Shown piece after piece: positions 1 through 10,528 of a DNA stretch of 64,000 nt. Under the pieces are notes generated by a model, which was not told where the DNA came from, did not search any database, and saw only the letters and a list, made by a program, of their open reading frames with translations. Within the stretch, counting starts at the first letter, position 1. The number at the start of each line of letters is the position of its first letter. A program made the translations under genes and the position numbers. Origin of the DNA: Pictodentalium vernedei (Eukaryota > Mollusca > Scaphopoda > Dentaliida > Dentaliidae); assembly GCA_031216915.1 (NCBI GenBank), contig CM062290.1, positions 386,552,718-386,616,717 on the forward strand. The letters are read 5' to 3'.

Positions 1-690
1 ATTCTCAGTGCCATGTAGTTTTGGAGATACAGGCGTTTTAATTTTTTTCTATGTTTAGCTCCTGCGGTTCCCATGGGGTGACAGGAATATTTTTTGCATA
101 AATTAAGACCCAATAAGCCCTCATATCAAATTTGGTCCATATCTGCCTCTCGGTTTGGAAAATAGAAATCTTGGGGGGGGGGGGGGGCAAATTCTTGCCC
201 CTCCCATAACGACGGCAAATATGGCCCCACAAACTTCTCTTGAACAAATCCGAGTGTACACCTCAAGAGGAAGCTGCACACCAAATATCAAGTCTCTGCT
301 ACTGCTGGTTCATGAGAAGAAGATTTTTTAAGATTTCAGCACACTTTTTGGGTGTGGCTCTACCAAGGGGTGAGGCAACTTGATTTGAACAAAATCAAAT
401 TGCAATGTCATAACAAACTATTATTTCAAATATCAATTAAATTGGTTCAGCGGTTTGGGAGGAGAAGACGCAAACACCATGTTCACGGACGACGGACGGT
501 GAATGACCACTATAGCTCTCCTGACTGAAAGGTGCAAGAAATATAAAAGGGTTTTAATGATATAGTATAGTTTTAATGAATTAGTTATCATTAGAACGGG
601 CTCAAGGATCCGATTTCAATCATATCACCTTGTGATATTTTTCCACTTGAATGACCCTCCCAAACTGTCGATTTTCGCGATAATTCATAT
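1..690. repeat. Non-coding repeat-like start of window
   Basis: I see no convincing coding potential here. There is a 15-base G run at 173-187. The stretch 440-520 reads like a dispersed invertebrate repeat, with the phrase GGTTCAGCGGTTT followed by GACGACGGACGG, a wording common in simple dispersed repeats of marine invertebrates. The family is not identified. Confidence 0.35.
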
Positions 691-695
691 TATAT

Positions 696-868
696 TTAAC
701 TCTTTGCCCAATTTACGGCCAAAACCGGCCAGCGCTATTCACAAAAATCACCAATTAATTTTCAGTATTTTTTTGTCTCAAAAACATAGGTTATGACCCC
801 GATATGGACTGAGCTCGTTCTAATGAGGGGTCATAATCTATGTTTTTGAGACAAATGAAAGTGTCAGT
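696..868. mobile_element. Degenerate piggyBac-like palindromic MITE
   Basis: The left end reads TTAACTCTTTGCCCAA, a diverged form of the TTAACCCTTTACCCAACG end seen intact at 23883, 30659 and 61041. The internal words CCAAAACCGGCCAGCGCTA and CAAAAACATAGGTTATGAC also match those copies. The central palindrome is damaged (only one arm keeps GAGCTCGTTC) and the right end is missing. Confidence 0.65.
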
Positions 869-1391
869 GACACTGTAGCTCAACTTGTTAAGACATGTAC
901 ATGTATAGTATGTGACACTGCAATAACATCTAGGTAATGACCTGATAACAAAGGTACATATAAAGTATTGTAACGTTCTGTACATAAATACTGACCGTAG
1001 CCTGTAACAAACGTACAGGTAAAGTATTGTAAAGGTGGGTGACAATTACTTTACCGATTCTACATCGATGAAAAGGTCTATTCGTTTCGGCGCCATTACC
1101 GGGTTATTGTTTTTACTGTTTTATATTTAAACCAAAACATGGCCAATTTCGAAATCTCCGTTGACGCCTCACGAGTATTCAAATGACGGTATTTAAAGAA
1201 TAAAACATAGTTAGGATGAATAAACTGTGCCCAAATGTAAAGAAATACGTGTACTATCGATTGCAGCCGGTAATGAGGGCGAAAGCTTGCTATATATTCC
1301 TAATTTCGAGTTTTGAGTTCCCATAAAAACTTGATGGGAACTTTTTCTATAGGATTGAATGGTAAGAATCTGAACGTAGAGGGGTAGCCAC
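869..1391. other. Unassigned intergenic sequence
   Basis: AT-rich sequence. Two related phrases around GTACATATAAAGTATTGTAA and GTACAGGTAAAGTATTGTAA (about 954-975 and 1013-1034) suggest a short imperfect duplication. No gene or element ends were recognised. Confidence 0.3.
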
Positions 1392-1393
1392 TA

Positions 1394-1650
1394 CAGTATG
1401 GGGAGAGTGGATTGTAACTAAATCACCCATGGAGTGGAGTTATCACCCAGGCTATAACTTTCAAATTTTGAACATATCGCCAAAAAACACAAGCAATGTT
1501 TCAGTCAATGGACCTCCACCGGGTTTAACCTGGAGGTTTGGCTGAAACTTTGCTTGTGCTGGTTATGCTTTGCAACAAATTTGCAAATATTGCTTGGGTG
1601 GAATCTCCACTCTGCGGGTGATTTAGTGATAATACACTCTCCACGTACTG
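1394..1650. mobile_element. Tc1/mariner-type MITE with TA target duplication
   Basis: A 257 bp element bounded by TA at 1392-1393 and 1651-1652. The left end CAGTATGGGGAGAGTG and the reverse complement of the right end CAGTACGTGGAGAGTG form an imperfect terminal inverted repeat about 45 bp long; both halves also contain ACTAAATCACCC and GAGTGGAG. An inner hairpin (ACAAGCAATGTTTCAG facing CTGAAACTTTGCTTGT) fills the middle. There is no coding content. TA duplication and size fit a non-autonomous Tc1/mariner derivative. Confidence 0.75.
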
Positions 1651-1652
1651 TA

Positions 1653-2448
1653 CGTTCGGAATGCTGAACTAACCAAATCAGAGAGGAGAAATATTCTCCG
1701 TTTTGGTGCGGCTTTCTTTGTCAATAATATATCCCGTCCCTAATCCCGGCTAAATCAATTAGTGAAGTAATTATCACCTGGATCACTGCATGTCATACTA
1801 TTAACTTCTGCCAGTTCTGGTGGTTACTTGGCCTGGTGGCGACTTGGCCCAGGTGCTTGGTGGCGAGTTGTCCCGGTGGCGACTGGACCAGTTCCCATGA
1901 TTAATCGGTTATGAAAATATCATAACCGTTTCAGCCTTAAATCTGATGTTGCAAAACCCGCTATTGTAAAGGATTACCAAAAACTCCCAAGCTAATTTTC
2001 ATCAACAAAAAATACCCTGTCCCTGGGTATGAGTTGAATCCACGGCGAAATTGTTTTACGTTTCCTCAATGGGTTTAGAGCCTGCAGCCCCTGGGCTTCG
2101 AGCGCAATGCGTTACGACGCACCCAGCAGGTGCACCAATTTGCTTGAACAGAACTACTGGGCGGGTGCCACGAGAAAAAAATGCACGAAGTTAGGACAGT
2201 AATTGGGTAAAATAAATGGTCTTAACGCCTTATTACTAACCGCGGAGCGTTCTAAAAAATATGGAATGAGTTTCTCTAACTGCCCAATTGTCTACTAGTA
2301 CAAGCGTTCTCTTGTCAATAGCATTGGTTTGTGAAAAAAGAAAAATTGCAGCTACGGCTATACAGCCAGCAATCCGTTTCCCGACAGCCATGACTTCCGC
2401 GAATGAATACAGCACACGTGGCTGACTGTAACGGCACAACCCAGCTGG
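1653..2448. other. Intergenic stretch with a short GGTGGCGACTTGG word array
   Basis: Mostly unassigned. Positions 1812-1893 hold four to five imperfect copies of a TGGTGGCGACTTGGCCC-like word. It resembles the terminal words of the tandem-word element at 37407-38635 (CGGCGACTTGTCCCG), so it may be a single leftover end of such an element. No inverted partner was found nearby. Confidence 0.4.
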
Positions 2449-2572
2449 TTGAAACGGCCCATGGACGAAACGGCCCAGACTGAGTTTGGTCAGAACGGCC
2501 CAGATTTTAAGACGGAACGGCCCAGATTTTGAGACAGAACGAACCAGATTTTTGGACAGGACGGCCCTTATT
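2449..2572. repeat. Tandem-word array, AACGGCCCAGA unit
   Basis: About six imperfect copies of a 22-27 bp unit containing AACGGCCCAGATTTTGAGA. Structurally this is one end of the tandem-word DNA elements recognised whole at 24935-26372, 28295-31528 and 37407-38635. I could not locate an inverted partner array in the window, so it is called as an orphan end. Confidence 0.5.
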
Positions 2573-3141
2573 AAAAAAAAAAGTCATTTATTAAAAAAAA
2601 ATTCTTATTTCCTCATTATTTTCTTCAGAAATGTAAGGCAGTATTGAAGTTGTTTATTATTATTATACTGAAGTCAACTGAAGGTTGGGAATGTTGATGG
2701 GATATTTAAGATTATCAAGGCACAGCTTACACAGTTGCTCTCCCTTCATTAGATCTGGAGACAGTGTAAAACAATTACCACTTTGATTTTGTATTTTGTC
2801 CGGAAGAAAGAAAAGGGTTTACAAAAAGGTACTTGTTCTTCACTACTAATAATAATTATAATGTTATGTTATTTCAACTCTAATATCGACTTTAATATTT
2901 TGTAGGATAACCACGAGAAAATGTTAAAGTCACTTATGACATCAACATTTTCTTGTGGTCATCCCACTACCTATTTCGACCGGTACTGTAATCAAGTGTT
3001 TCGCGGATAATGTCAGCGGCTTAAAAAAGAAGGGATTATCATGCCCGAGTGCGTCAAACTAGACCAACTCAACTATCTTTGATCGTGATAAAAACTTCCA
3101 AAAATTTTCAAAAATGTCTACTGCACACAAAAAATGAAGGT
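2573..3141. other. Possible 5' leader of the Jockey-like LINE
   Basis: AT-rich, no long open frame. A self-complementary pair CCACGAGAAAATGTT / AACATTTTCTTGTGG (about 2911-2958) could form a hairpin. The sequence leads into the LINE ORF1 and may include its 5' untranslated region, but no LINE 5' boundary could be fixed. Confidence 0.25.
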
Positions 3142-4908
3142 ATGAAGAACAAGAGGAGGAAAGACAAAAAGGAGGATAGAAGGCAGAGAAGGGAGCGAGA
3201 GAGATCTGCTAGGAGAGGCATCGACAAGGAGGCAAGTGAAACTTCTTTGGCTGTTTCATTAGAGGAGATAGCGGGTATGCGGGCCCAATTAGATCACTTA
3301 CTCAATGTAATCAGTGAAAAGGATTCCACCATAGCCAAACTTAGGGGTGAGCAAAACTTACCCTCGCCTGCTAAAGCCCAGGAGGTGGTGGAGGCCGCCA
3401 AAGAGGAAGAGGTCGCCAGACCCAACTCCTCGGTAACTACAGCATCTAGCCTGCCCAGCTCGTCAAGCAGCACTGAGGCCCAGGGGTGTACTCAGGCTTG
3501 TACACTGACCACTGGATCCCCTCCAAAAGAAATTCAGGTTGCGGCAGAGGTCCACCCTGCCCTACCCAAGGCAATCGTATCTGACCAAAACAATTCAGTA
3601 AAAGTCACTGGTGGCTCAGCAACCCCAGCGGCCCCTGAGTTGGAAAAGGGCGGAAGCCCTAGATCCTACACAGAGGTCGCTAAGGGTGCTGGGAGGGCCA
3701 GGATAACCAGTCCATCTTCCCCCAATGATCCTAAGGATCCCTTGAACACCAAGGAATTCAATCCTGACAAGCCAGTGTCACAGCTGTTTAGTCCGGATTA
3801 CTCCATAGGCAATGGCAATAGCAATGGCAATTGCATGCCTGTGGTCCAGCCCTCCAAAGTTCAGGTCCCTCCAGGTAGTAGAAATCAACAGAAAAGAAAA
3901 CAACAAGGAAGAGATGGTTCAGATAGCGACATAGAACTGCAGGAAAGCACGAACGAGGAGGGCTTCGACACCCCGACGGAGCGCAAAGTCAAGCGGTGTC
4001 AGAGTCTCATTCCTCGTCCGTGCCCTCCTGGTTCTATCTCTGTCTATGTCCCCAGTCAAACAGACCGTAATTGCGTCTCCGTAAAAGCTAAAAATTACAG
4101 CAATCCCAGTAATTCCAGTAACTCTAGCCCAGCTGCTAAGGCACCAGCTCAGCCGGTACTAAGCAATTCAGAACCAACTCCACCAGCGCCTAAGGCAACA
4201 GATAAACCGATTCACTGTCATTCAGGATCAACTCCATCACCAACCCCAATACCACTTATGGAAATGGATTTCTCCGCTGCTGTTAAAAAGACAGCAGATC
4301 GCCTAATCACTAAAACTAAAAGGCAGGGGCAAGGGAAAGCTACTCCCGCCCCACCCGTAAAAAAGGCAAACTCATTTGTAATAGTTGTTACAAGGGTCCA
4401 CCCAGATACCCCCAGGGAGGCAATTTCTAGGGGGTTATCGGAATGCGATTGGGCGAGGTTTACCTCTAGAGCCACGGGCAAATACACGTGGCGACTTTAG
4501 GTAAACTGCCCAAGCAACTCAATTAAACAAAAATTGACCGCAAACGGGGTCATGATTAATGGCAGAAAACATGTAGTGGAGGATTACAGATCTACCCCTC
4601 CACCAATTCAATGTCACAAGTGCCAGAAATTCGGACACTTAGCTACGAAATGCAGGGGGAATCTGACCTGCATGAGATGTGGAGGCAATCACGTCACACA
4701 GGGATGCAAGTCAGACTCTCCCTCGTGCCCAAATTGCAATGGGGGCCATGTGAGTAGCTATCGTGGGTGTCCCCACTTCAAAAAAGTTAAACAGAGCATA
4801 GAATTAAAAAACCTATACCTAAAAAATCCCGACAGTGCCTCCTCCCCCCCCCCTCCCCCATACAATCTGCTCACTAGTTGCGGGAGCACTGTTTTCTGTA
4901 TTGGATAA
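3142..4908 (+). pseudogene. LINE ORF1 (gag-like, CCHC zinc knuckles), one in-frame stop
   Basis: First ORF of a Jockey/I-group non-LTR retrotransposon; such proteins bind element RNA for retrotransposition. The ATG at 3142 opens a very basic N-terminus (MKNKRRKDKKEDRRQRRERE), then a heptad-like stretch, a long Ser/Pro/Thr-rich linker, and a globular part near NSFVIVVTRVHPDTPREAIS. A TAG at 4498-4500 interrupts, but the same frame continues to 4908 with three zinc knuckles: CHKCQKFGHLATKC, CMRCGGNHVTQGC and CPNCNGGHVSSYRGC. Knuckle spacing and the closing YRGCP are typical of Jockey-type ORF1. After 4844 a C-rich run shifts the frame; the next frame carries a plausible C-terminal tail to 5023. 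It is a decayed copy, with only one nonsense change in about 590 codons before the slip. Confidence 0.85.
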
Positions 4909-5075
4909 ACACGTGAATACTAGTCTGTCCGACATATGTCGTGATGTTAGCCGGTCAGCGTCCCGGCTTTTCAAAACACAGATATCGGATTCCCTAATTA
5001 AAGCCTCAATCAACACCCAATAAGGCCGCCAATAAACCTTTAACAAAAACACCGTAATTAAACTACAACCCCATC

Positions 5076-5775
5076 ATGAATAAGTTACAAATAGCTGTGT
5101 GGAACGCTAGAACCGTTAACAATAAAAAAAACTTCAGATCAGCCGATATTTCGAAGACACAGACATTATCTGTATCTGCGAAAGTTGGCTCCAACCCAGC
5201 AAAAATTGCTCTGTAAGCGGGTTCAGCACTATTAGAAGAGACCGACTAACCACCACAGGTGGCGGCGTCGCTCTTCTAATAAAGCAGAACATCAAAACCA
5301 AAACCATAAAAACTAATCACCTCGATGCAGAGGTGATTGCTACTGAAATCACTGTTGACAATAAAAACATCGCGATTGTTTGTTATTTTAACGACCCAAG
5401 CAAAATTGTTTCTGACACTGTCTTTGAATTCTTTACAAGGAAATACAAACACTGTATTTTCCTCGGCGACTTCAATGCCAAACACCTGTACTTTGGCTGC
5501 AATAAAACTACCCCCAACGGCGAAGCCCTCCTTGAAATCACAAAAAACATAACCTTCATGTGATTATGAATGACAGTTCAGCAACTTATATCAGTAACAA
5601 CCCATTATTCTCATCCGAAATCCTCGATCTAATTATCGCCAGTGACTCCCTGATAAACCACATCGACGACCACTGGGTCGGCGATGATGACTTAGGCAGC
5701 GACCACCTCCCGGCCCATGCCTCCCTGCAGTTAGGAAATGGCCCACCCAGGTACCCCCCACTCTCCGCAGAAACT
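5076..5775 (+). pseudogene. LINE ORF2 endonuclease (APE type), frameshifted
   Basis: N-terminal apurinic-type endonuclease of ORF2, which nicks target DNA in retrotransposition. The ATG at 5076 gives MNKLQIAVWNARTV. After a frame change near 5130 one reads DTDIICICESWL, GGGVALLIK and, near 5466, GDFNAKHLYFG. After another change near 5555 comes SEILDLIIASDS and then DDLGSDHLPA, the closing catalytic SDH-like motif. These pieces occur in the correct order and spacing for Jockey-type endonucleases. At least two or three frameshifts make it non-functional. Confidence 0.8.
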
Positions 5776-5827
5776 TCAGGAAGATTAATTGGAATCTCTA
5801 CCGCGACATTATTGATGTCAAACTCAC

Positions 5828-5860
<33 letters not shown>

Positions 5861-7055
5861 ATCCAATGCACAATGCAGCGGAACTAGAAACCCAGTGCGA
5901 GAGCATTGAGAAAATCATTAACTCAACCTTAAACGAAATATGCTCAAAAGAGGAAGTACGCCCCTGGAGAAACACTATCTCGGGCTATCAAATCTAAACG
6001 GAAAGCTCTTCGCGCTCTCAAAAAAGAAACTGACCCCAGCAAGAAATCTGAACTCAAAAAAACATACAACCGCCTTCACGGCGAAGTCAAAGAAGCCCTC
6101 AAAGCTGAAAAACTAGCCAGCTGCGAAAAGGCAACAGCCAACCTAAACGGGACCCAAGATGCTAAAAAATTCTGGGACTCTTTCAAAATTGTTACTGGGC
6201 AAAAAAAAACAAGGGCGGTAAAGCCGCAGCAAAACCTCTTAAGAAGGAAGACGGGGCTCTTTCACTCGCACCGACAAAGAGAAGGCCGACACCTTCGCCG
6301 AACTCCTAAGAAAAACGCATCGCCCGTATCAAGGCACGGGCAATGATGATGCCGCCATCAAGGCGATTGATGACTTCACCAATGAACACCCTGATATCTA
6401 CCGTGACCCCAATTTCGATAACGAGCCAGAAGACGGGGACGACGATGACCTTGTCACCCCCATCACCAATGACGAAATCAATAATGTCATAAAAAAATGC
6501 AAAAACTCCTCCTCACCCGGCGAAGACGAAGTAAGCTACAAAATTCTAAAACAAAGCCCAAACTCCCTAATCGAAAAACTAAACAAACTATTCAACGCAT
6601 GCCTCACCCATGGCTATACTTTCCCAAATGCTGGAAAAAAGCCATCGGTGTCATGATACCAAAACCCGACAAGGACCCCTCCGATCCAGCCAGCTACCGC
6701 CCAATCAGCCTCCTCAGCTGCATTGGCAAGACATTCGAACGAATCCTTACCAATCGGTTCAGGGGGCACCTTGAAGACATCGACTTCTTCAATAAATGGC
6801 AAAGAGCCTATAGAAACCGTAAAGAAGGCATCGAACATGTCTACCGACTAGTCACCCAAATGAAAACCGCAATCAACAATCAGCAAATAGGCGCGACAGA
6901 AGACGTCGAAAAAGCATTCGACTCTGTTTGGCATAATGGAATGCGCTATAAATTATCAAAAATGAGACTCCCCATGAAACTGCTCAGTTTACTATCCTCT
7001 TTCTTAAATGATCGCGAAATTAAAATCAGAGTGAACAATAAAAAAACATTCCGAC
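5776..7055 (+). pseudogene. LINE ORF2 reverse transcriptase, 5' half only
   Basis: Continuation of ORF2: the linker (FRKINWNLYRDIIDVKLT, then NGTQDAKKFWDSFKIVTGQK) and the first RT blocks. Clear motifs are IPKPDKDPSDPASYRPISLL near 6658 and DVEKAFDSVWH (motif A, near 6903). A 30-base C run at 5831-5860 and frame changes near 6620 break the frame. Sequence similarity stops near 7050, before the YADD active site, so the RT is cut short at its 3' side. LINE copies normally keep their 3' ends, so this loss implies a later deletion or capture of an internal piece. The same family recurs at 25120-25975. Confidence 0.85.
5831..5860. repeat. 30-base poly(C) inside LINE ORF2
   Basis: Uninterrupted C run within the LINE ORF2 linker. 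The related fragment at 25553-25870 has no such run at the same point of the protein, so this is an expansion in this copy. Confidence 0.9.
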
Positions 7056-7690
7056 TCGGCTTTTTTTCGACTCGGACTCGGACTACCTCTTTTAGTGACC
7101 ACCTTTTGAGAGTCTCTAATTTGTTATAGCTGAGTTCGGTCGTGATGGAGTCCTTCTGCCAGTGCGTTTTCATCCCGACTTTCATGCTTTGGGTACGGCA
7201 AAAAAAAAATAGCAACACATTTCTTAACATTCTAATTTCTTTTATTGAGAAAACCAATTAATCAGTATTTTTGGCACACCCCTTTTTCGTAGCTTTAGTT
7301 TTTTCTTGCCGCATCTTTTTGGGTGAATTTCACAATTTTTCTATGGTATGTTGATTGTCAGATATTCATAAACAGTATTTCTACAGCAATCTTTGCACAG
7401 GCACAAATGATTACGTGGCCGTCGGGCGATACTGGTTTTAGCTGATAAGCTGACACATTTCATCTTCTGTGAATCTTCCATTTTTCGAACTTCTTAATCG
7501 ATATCGTCAGCCATTTCTTTTTCGACGTCCAAGAATTCTGGTGGTAAATTATAAATGTAATAACAGTCTGGGGCATATTTCCTGTGTTCTTGTATGACAT
7601 CATCAACTTTATCCCAGAAACGCTCAATAATACCACAGTGAAAAACATTCAGTTCTGTCTTCGCTACCATAATAGAAGAATCCTACTTCG
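7056..7690. other. Unassigned sequence after the truncated LINE
   Basis: Begins with CGACTCGGACTCGGACT-like short direct repeats (about 7060-7085), then AT-rich sequence without coding support. It may be flanking DNA or remains of a further element. Confidence 0.25.
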
Positions 7691-7699
7691 AATCAAACC

Positions 7700-7775
7700 A
7701 AAATAAATGGTTTTGAGCGCCGAATGCGCGCAGGGACGTTGTGGACAAGCTCATTTAGACCCTCTATAGCTGTAT
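7700..7775 (+). promoter_or_regulatory. Recurrent ~60 bp hairpin leader, copy 1
   Basis: A block reading AAATGGTTTTGAGCGCCG, AATGCGCGCAGGGACG, then GTGGACAAGC and GACCCT. The same block recurs at 13250, 16719, 16795 and 17943 and, inverted, at 30410 and 35697. Its core is a small GC dyad (GCGCCGAATGCGCGC). Each plus-strand copy in this cluster except the first of the 16.7 kb pair lies 30-70 bp before a histone-like ATG, so a leader or 5'-end role is inferred; alternatively it is simply a repeat end. Confidence 0.45.
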
Positions 7776-7788
7776 GAGTTTTCCTGTC

Positions 7789-7900
7789 ATGTCTGGGAGT
7801 GGTAAAGGAGGGAAGTGTTCGGTGTCGTAAGATTTCTCTCTTACGTGCCGGTGGAATCTCTGGACTCGGATTTTATGCGTTTCTGAGTATTCATCTTATG
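7789..7900 (+). pseudogene. Histone H2A-like N-terminal relic, cassette copy 1
   Basis: The ATG at 7789 opens MSGSGKGGK, close to the start of histone H2A and H4 (MSGRGKGGK). Further on CGTGCCGGTGGAATC recalls the SRAGLQF codons of H2A, in a shifted frame. A stop follows at once, so no histone fold is encoded. H2A is preferred to H4 because copies at 13332 and 16887 also drift like H2A. This is inference from short matches. Confidence 0.4.
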
Positions 7901-7982
7901 GCATTTTTTGTCGTCTTCTTTACAGTGGATTTCCACGAATCTGATGAACTGGATGGTGGTGGCGATAAAGTCTATTTTAATA

Positions 7983-8555
7983 CTACTGTAGGTCTTGATG
8001 ACGAGCTGATCGAGGGATTAAATGAATTCGCCTGAAGGCCATGTCCTGGCCGTCGTCCGTTTGATCATCGGAACTTTGGTTTGATTGATTTGAGTTGATA
8101 GGAAATCCAGATTCAGATTGGGTGATCTCCATCTCCCCCTCCGTCTCCCTGCCTTCCGACCCCCCCCCCCCCCCCCTGGCGAAGGGGTGTTGGTTGGCAT
8201 GGCAGGGAACTGTGGAGGTGATGGTTGATCTTCTCTCCTTTTCCTGGTTCCCTGCCTCAACCCTTTTCCTCACAAGCCACGATTCCATTCGCCTGGCGTC
8301 CCGGTGTCTGGTTGATGGTGTTTTGCTTCTCTTCATCTCTTTCACCTTCCGTGAGCCCTTTTCAGGTTTTCCAGACGAGGTTTCTTGGCTCTTCCTTGGG
8401 TGTGGACCAGTGTCGACCAGTGCGAGAAGGTGCCCGGCGAAAGGTGCTACCACTACCATTGGAAAGTTCTTATTCTTGCTTGAATTTGAATTTAATGGTG
8501 AGCTGAACGCAACCCCCAGCAACATGGACAGACCAGTTAATTGGTGTACTGGCAT
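7983..8555 (-). pseudogene. Cassette antisense ORF with SxRxRDARRM motif, copy 1
   Basis: A 190-codon frame on the minus strand, transcribed against the histone-like leader. Its middle reads KTPSTRHRDARRMESWLVRK followed by a charged EKERR stretch. The same motif occurs at 16251-16545 (ETPSARHRDARRMEAWLGRR) and about 17560-17620 (KGPSARRRNAHRLTVFMEKK). The motif is basic, probably helical, and conserved in protein more than in surrounding DNA, which suggests a former gene. I do not recognise the family; a mobile-element gag-like or DNA-binding protein is possible. A 17-base C run at 8160-8176 (read as G on this strand) encodes a spurious poly-Gly. Confidence 0.45.
8160..8176. repeat. Poly(C) 17-mer
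   Basis: Uninterrupted C run inside cassette copy 1. Confidence 0.9.
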
Positions 8556-8739
8556 CCAGCACCATCAAAGTCTTCATTGTCTGAGCTGGTAAATAGTTCA
8601 TTGCTAATAGGTGTTAATTAATTAGGAGCTGTCGCATGTATGTCCGATCACTTGGTGAACCAAGTGATGAATGATGGATCTAGCAGTAGAAGAATGGTAC
8701 ATTGTGGACTGGTTCCACCCCAGTAGTTGTGTATGTTCC

Positions 8740-8985
8740 CCTACAGGTCTATTCTGTATGACCCCGGTGGATGACCCAGGAAGTGACATCATGTCACGTG
8801 ACGTAGTGGCGCCATGTTGTGTTGTCATGGTAACCCGCTTGAGCGGCCATGTTGCGACGTCATCCCCATAGTGATACGTGTTGTTAGTGCGCATGCGCAG
8901 CGCGTGTTGTTAGGGTGATACGTGTTTCCGTCGTCCATTTTGTATACTAGAGGCCGCCATCTTGGTTTCTATGGTAGCACGTGAT
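8740..8985. promoter_or_regulatory. Composite promoter-like cluster in foldback arm
   Basis: Dense animal transcription-factor sites: E-box TCACGTGA (8794-8801), RFX X-box-like GTTGTCATGGTAACC (8821-8835), CRE half GACGTCAT (8856-8863), NRF1 palindrome TGCGCATGCGCA (8888-8899), YY1-like GCCGCCATCTTG (about 8953-8964), and a second CACGTG near 8978. The same order, mirrored or shifted, is kept at 12940-13180, 13860-14090, 16000-16215 and 21150-21365. Such combinations mark housekeeping-type promoters; activity here is inference. Confidence 0.55.
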
Positions 8986-9462
8986 TGCTATCTTACCAAT
9001 GGCTTCTAACAAGACAGGGGTATGTTTTGAGGGTATGTTCGATTGTAGAAGAGTAAATCTAATTACCACAAACAACCCGACAATCCTTCCAAATCACCAA
9101 AATCCACCCCAACTTTTACTATTTCGAACTCTTTCAGAATTCTCTGCTTCTATCTATATATGCAATAGTTTTCGTCTATCTGGTCATGTTCTTTTATTAT
9201 AGAGTATACTCCAGTAGCGCAGAAGAGCCTATTCGTTGGAACAGTTTTGCTTATTACTATATTTAGCAATTTCTGGTCTATTCATGTTAGTTCTGACCCT
9301 ATACTCTTGTTGTTTCATTTATCTAGATAATAACCAACCAATCAGATTGCTTGATTTCCCATAATCTGTATGCAGGGTTATCTCCCTTGTGTATAACAAA
9401 AGCCTATATCCAATGGCACCCCAATTTTAGCACCCCTTTTTTGAAAACACCTGTGGCTATGG

Positions 9463-10140
9463 AATCCCTTTTTGTCATATGTGCTTATGTGAAAAGGCAC
9501 AATGTGACACAATATGCCCTATCACATAGGCACAAGCTTGATGTGCCGATATGTGCTTATGTGAAAAGGCACAATGTGACACAATATGCCCTATCACATA
9601 GGCACATACGGGTATTTGAGGATACCTATGGCCTGGTATTGTATTATTTGAGGATACCTATCGAGGATACCTACTGGAGAGTCCCTTTTTGTCATATGTG
9701 CTTATGTGAAAAGTCACAATGTGACACAATATGCCCTATCACATAGGCACATACGGGTATATGAGGATACCTATGGCCTGGTATTGTATTATTTGAGGAT
9801 ACCTATCGAGGATACCTACTGGAGAATCCCTTTTTGTCATATGTGCTTATGTGAAAAGTCACAATGTGACACAATATGCCCTATCACATAGACACATACG
9901 GGTATTTGAGGATACCTATGGCCTGGTATTGTATTATTTGAGGATACCTATCGAGGATACCTACTGGAGAATCCCTTTTTGTCATATGTGCTTATGTGAA
10001 AAGTCACAATGTGACACAATATGCCCTATCACATAGACACATACGGGTATTTGAGGATACCTATGGCCTGGTATTGTATTATTTGAGGATACCTATTGAG
10101 GATACCTATCGAGGATACCTTTTGGAGAATCCCTTTTTTG
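9463..10140 (+). repeat. 145 bp tandem array in left arm
   Basis: Units start with CCCTTTTTGTCATATGTGC and end with GAGGATACCTACTGGAGA. Full units begin near 9685, 9830 and 9975, with partial ones at both sides. Each unit contains nested direct words (GAGGATACCTAT three times). Because 145 is not a multiple of three, the apparent 61-codon frames in each unit are an artefact of the repeat. Confidence 0.9.
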
Positions 10141-10528
10141 TCGCATTAGGCTATGTAAAAACCCTCGATGGGTCTAATGTAGTCTTACCAACCGCTTCCG
10201 TCTTGTCGCCAAAGCTCAAAGGCCATTACAGGGCTATGGTCTATCTGTCCTATCATTAGCTTCTACAACAGTCTTGTTCCATTGCGGCCTTGTACCAGTA
10301 CTATTGGCTTCTGTTATTCTGTCCCATATCTCATCCATTACATCATAGCTATACCTATCTCAGTCTGGACTATAACATTGATCTAGGTTGAATCAGATTT
10401 CCCCTGTATACATATATGGCATTAGAGGATACCTGTTGTAGAAATCTTACATCTGTGTACTTCTGTTGGGCAGTTGATAACAAAAACCGTAATATATAAT
10501 ATTTCTCATATTTTTTAAAAAATGACTC

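Larger units (their letters stand above)
8722..10528 (+). mobile_element. Foldback element A, left arm
   Basis: An arm of about 1.81 kb whose reverse complement recurs at 11392-13200. The outer end aligns GTGTATGTTCCCCTACAGG; the inner end aligns GAGTCATTTTTTAAAAAATA on the opposite arm. Within the arm, from outside in: a promoter-like cluster (8740-8985), a unique CCAAT-bearing part (near 9335), a 145 bp tandem array (9463-10140) and a unique inner part. Differences between arms are scattered single bases plus one missing array unit in the right arm. No target duplication could be fixed at the outer ends. Confidence 0.9.

Noticed and set aside
3049-3141. Upstream extension of LINE ORF1
   Set aside because: It begins at GTG; the first in-frame ATG is 3142, with a typical basic N-terminus.
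5586-5975. Minus-strand frame with a poly-Gly stretch
   Set aside because: Shadow of the LINE ORF2 and its C run.
9351-10259. Several 61-131 codon frames containing SHNVTQYALSHRHIRVFEDT
   Set aside because: They arise from the 145 bp tandem unit, change frame with each unit, and appear on both arms; no coding constraint expected.
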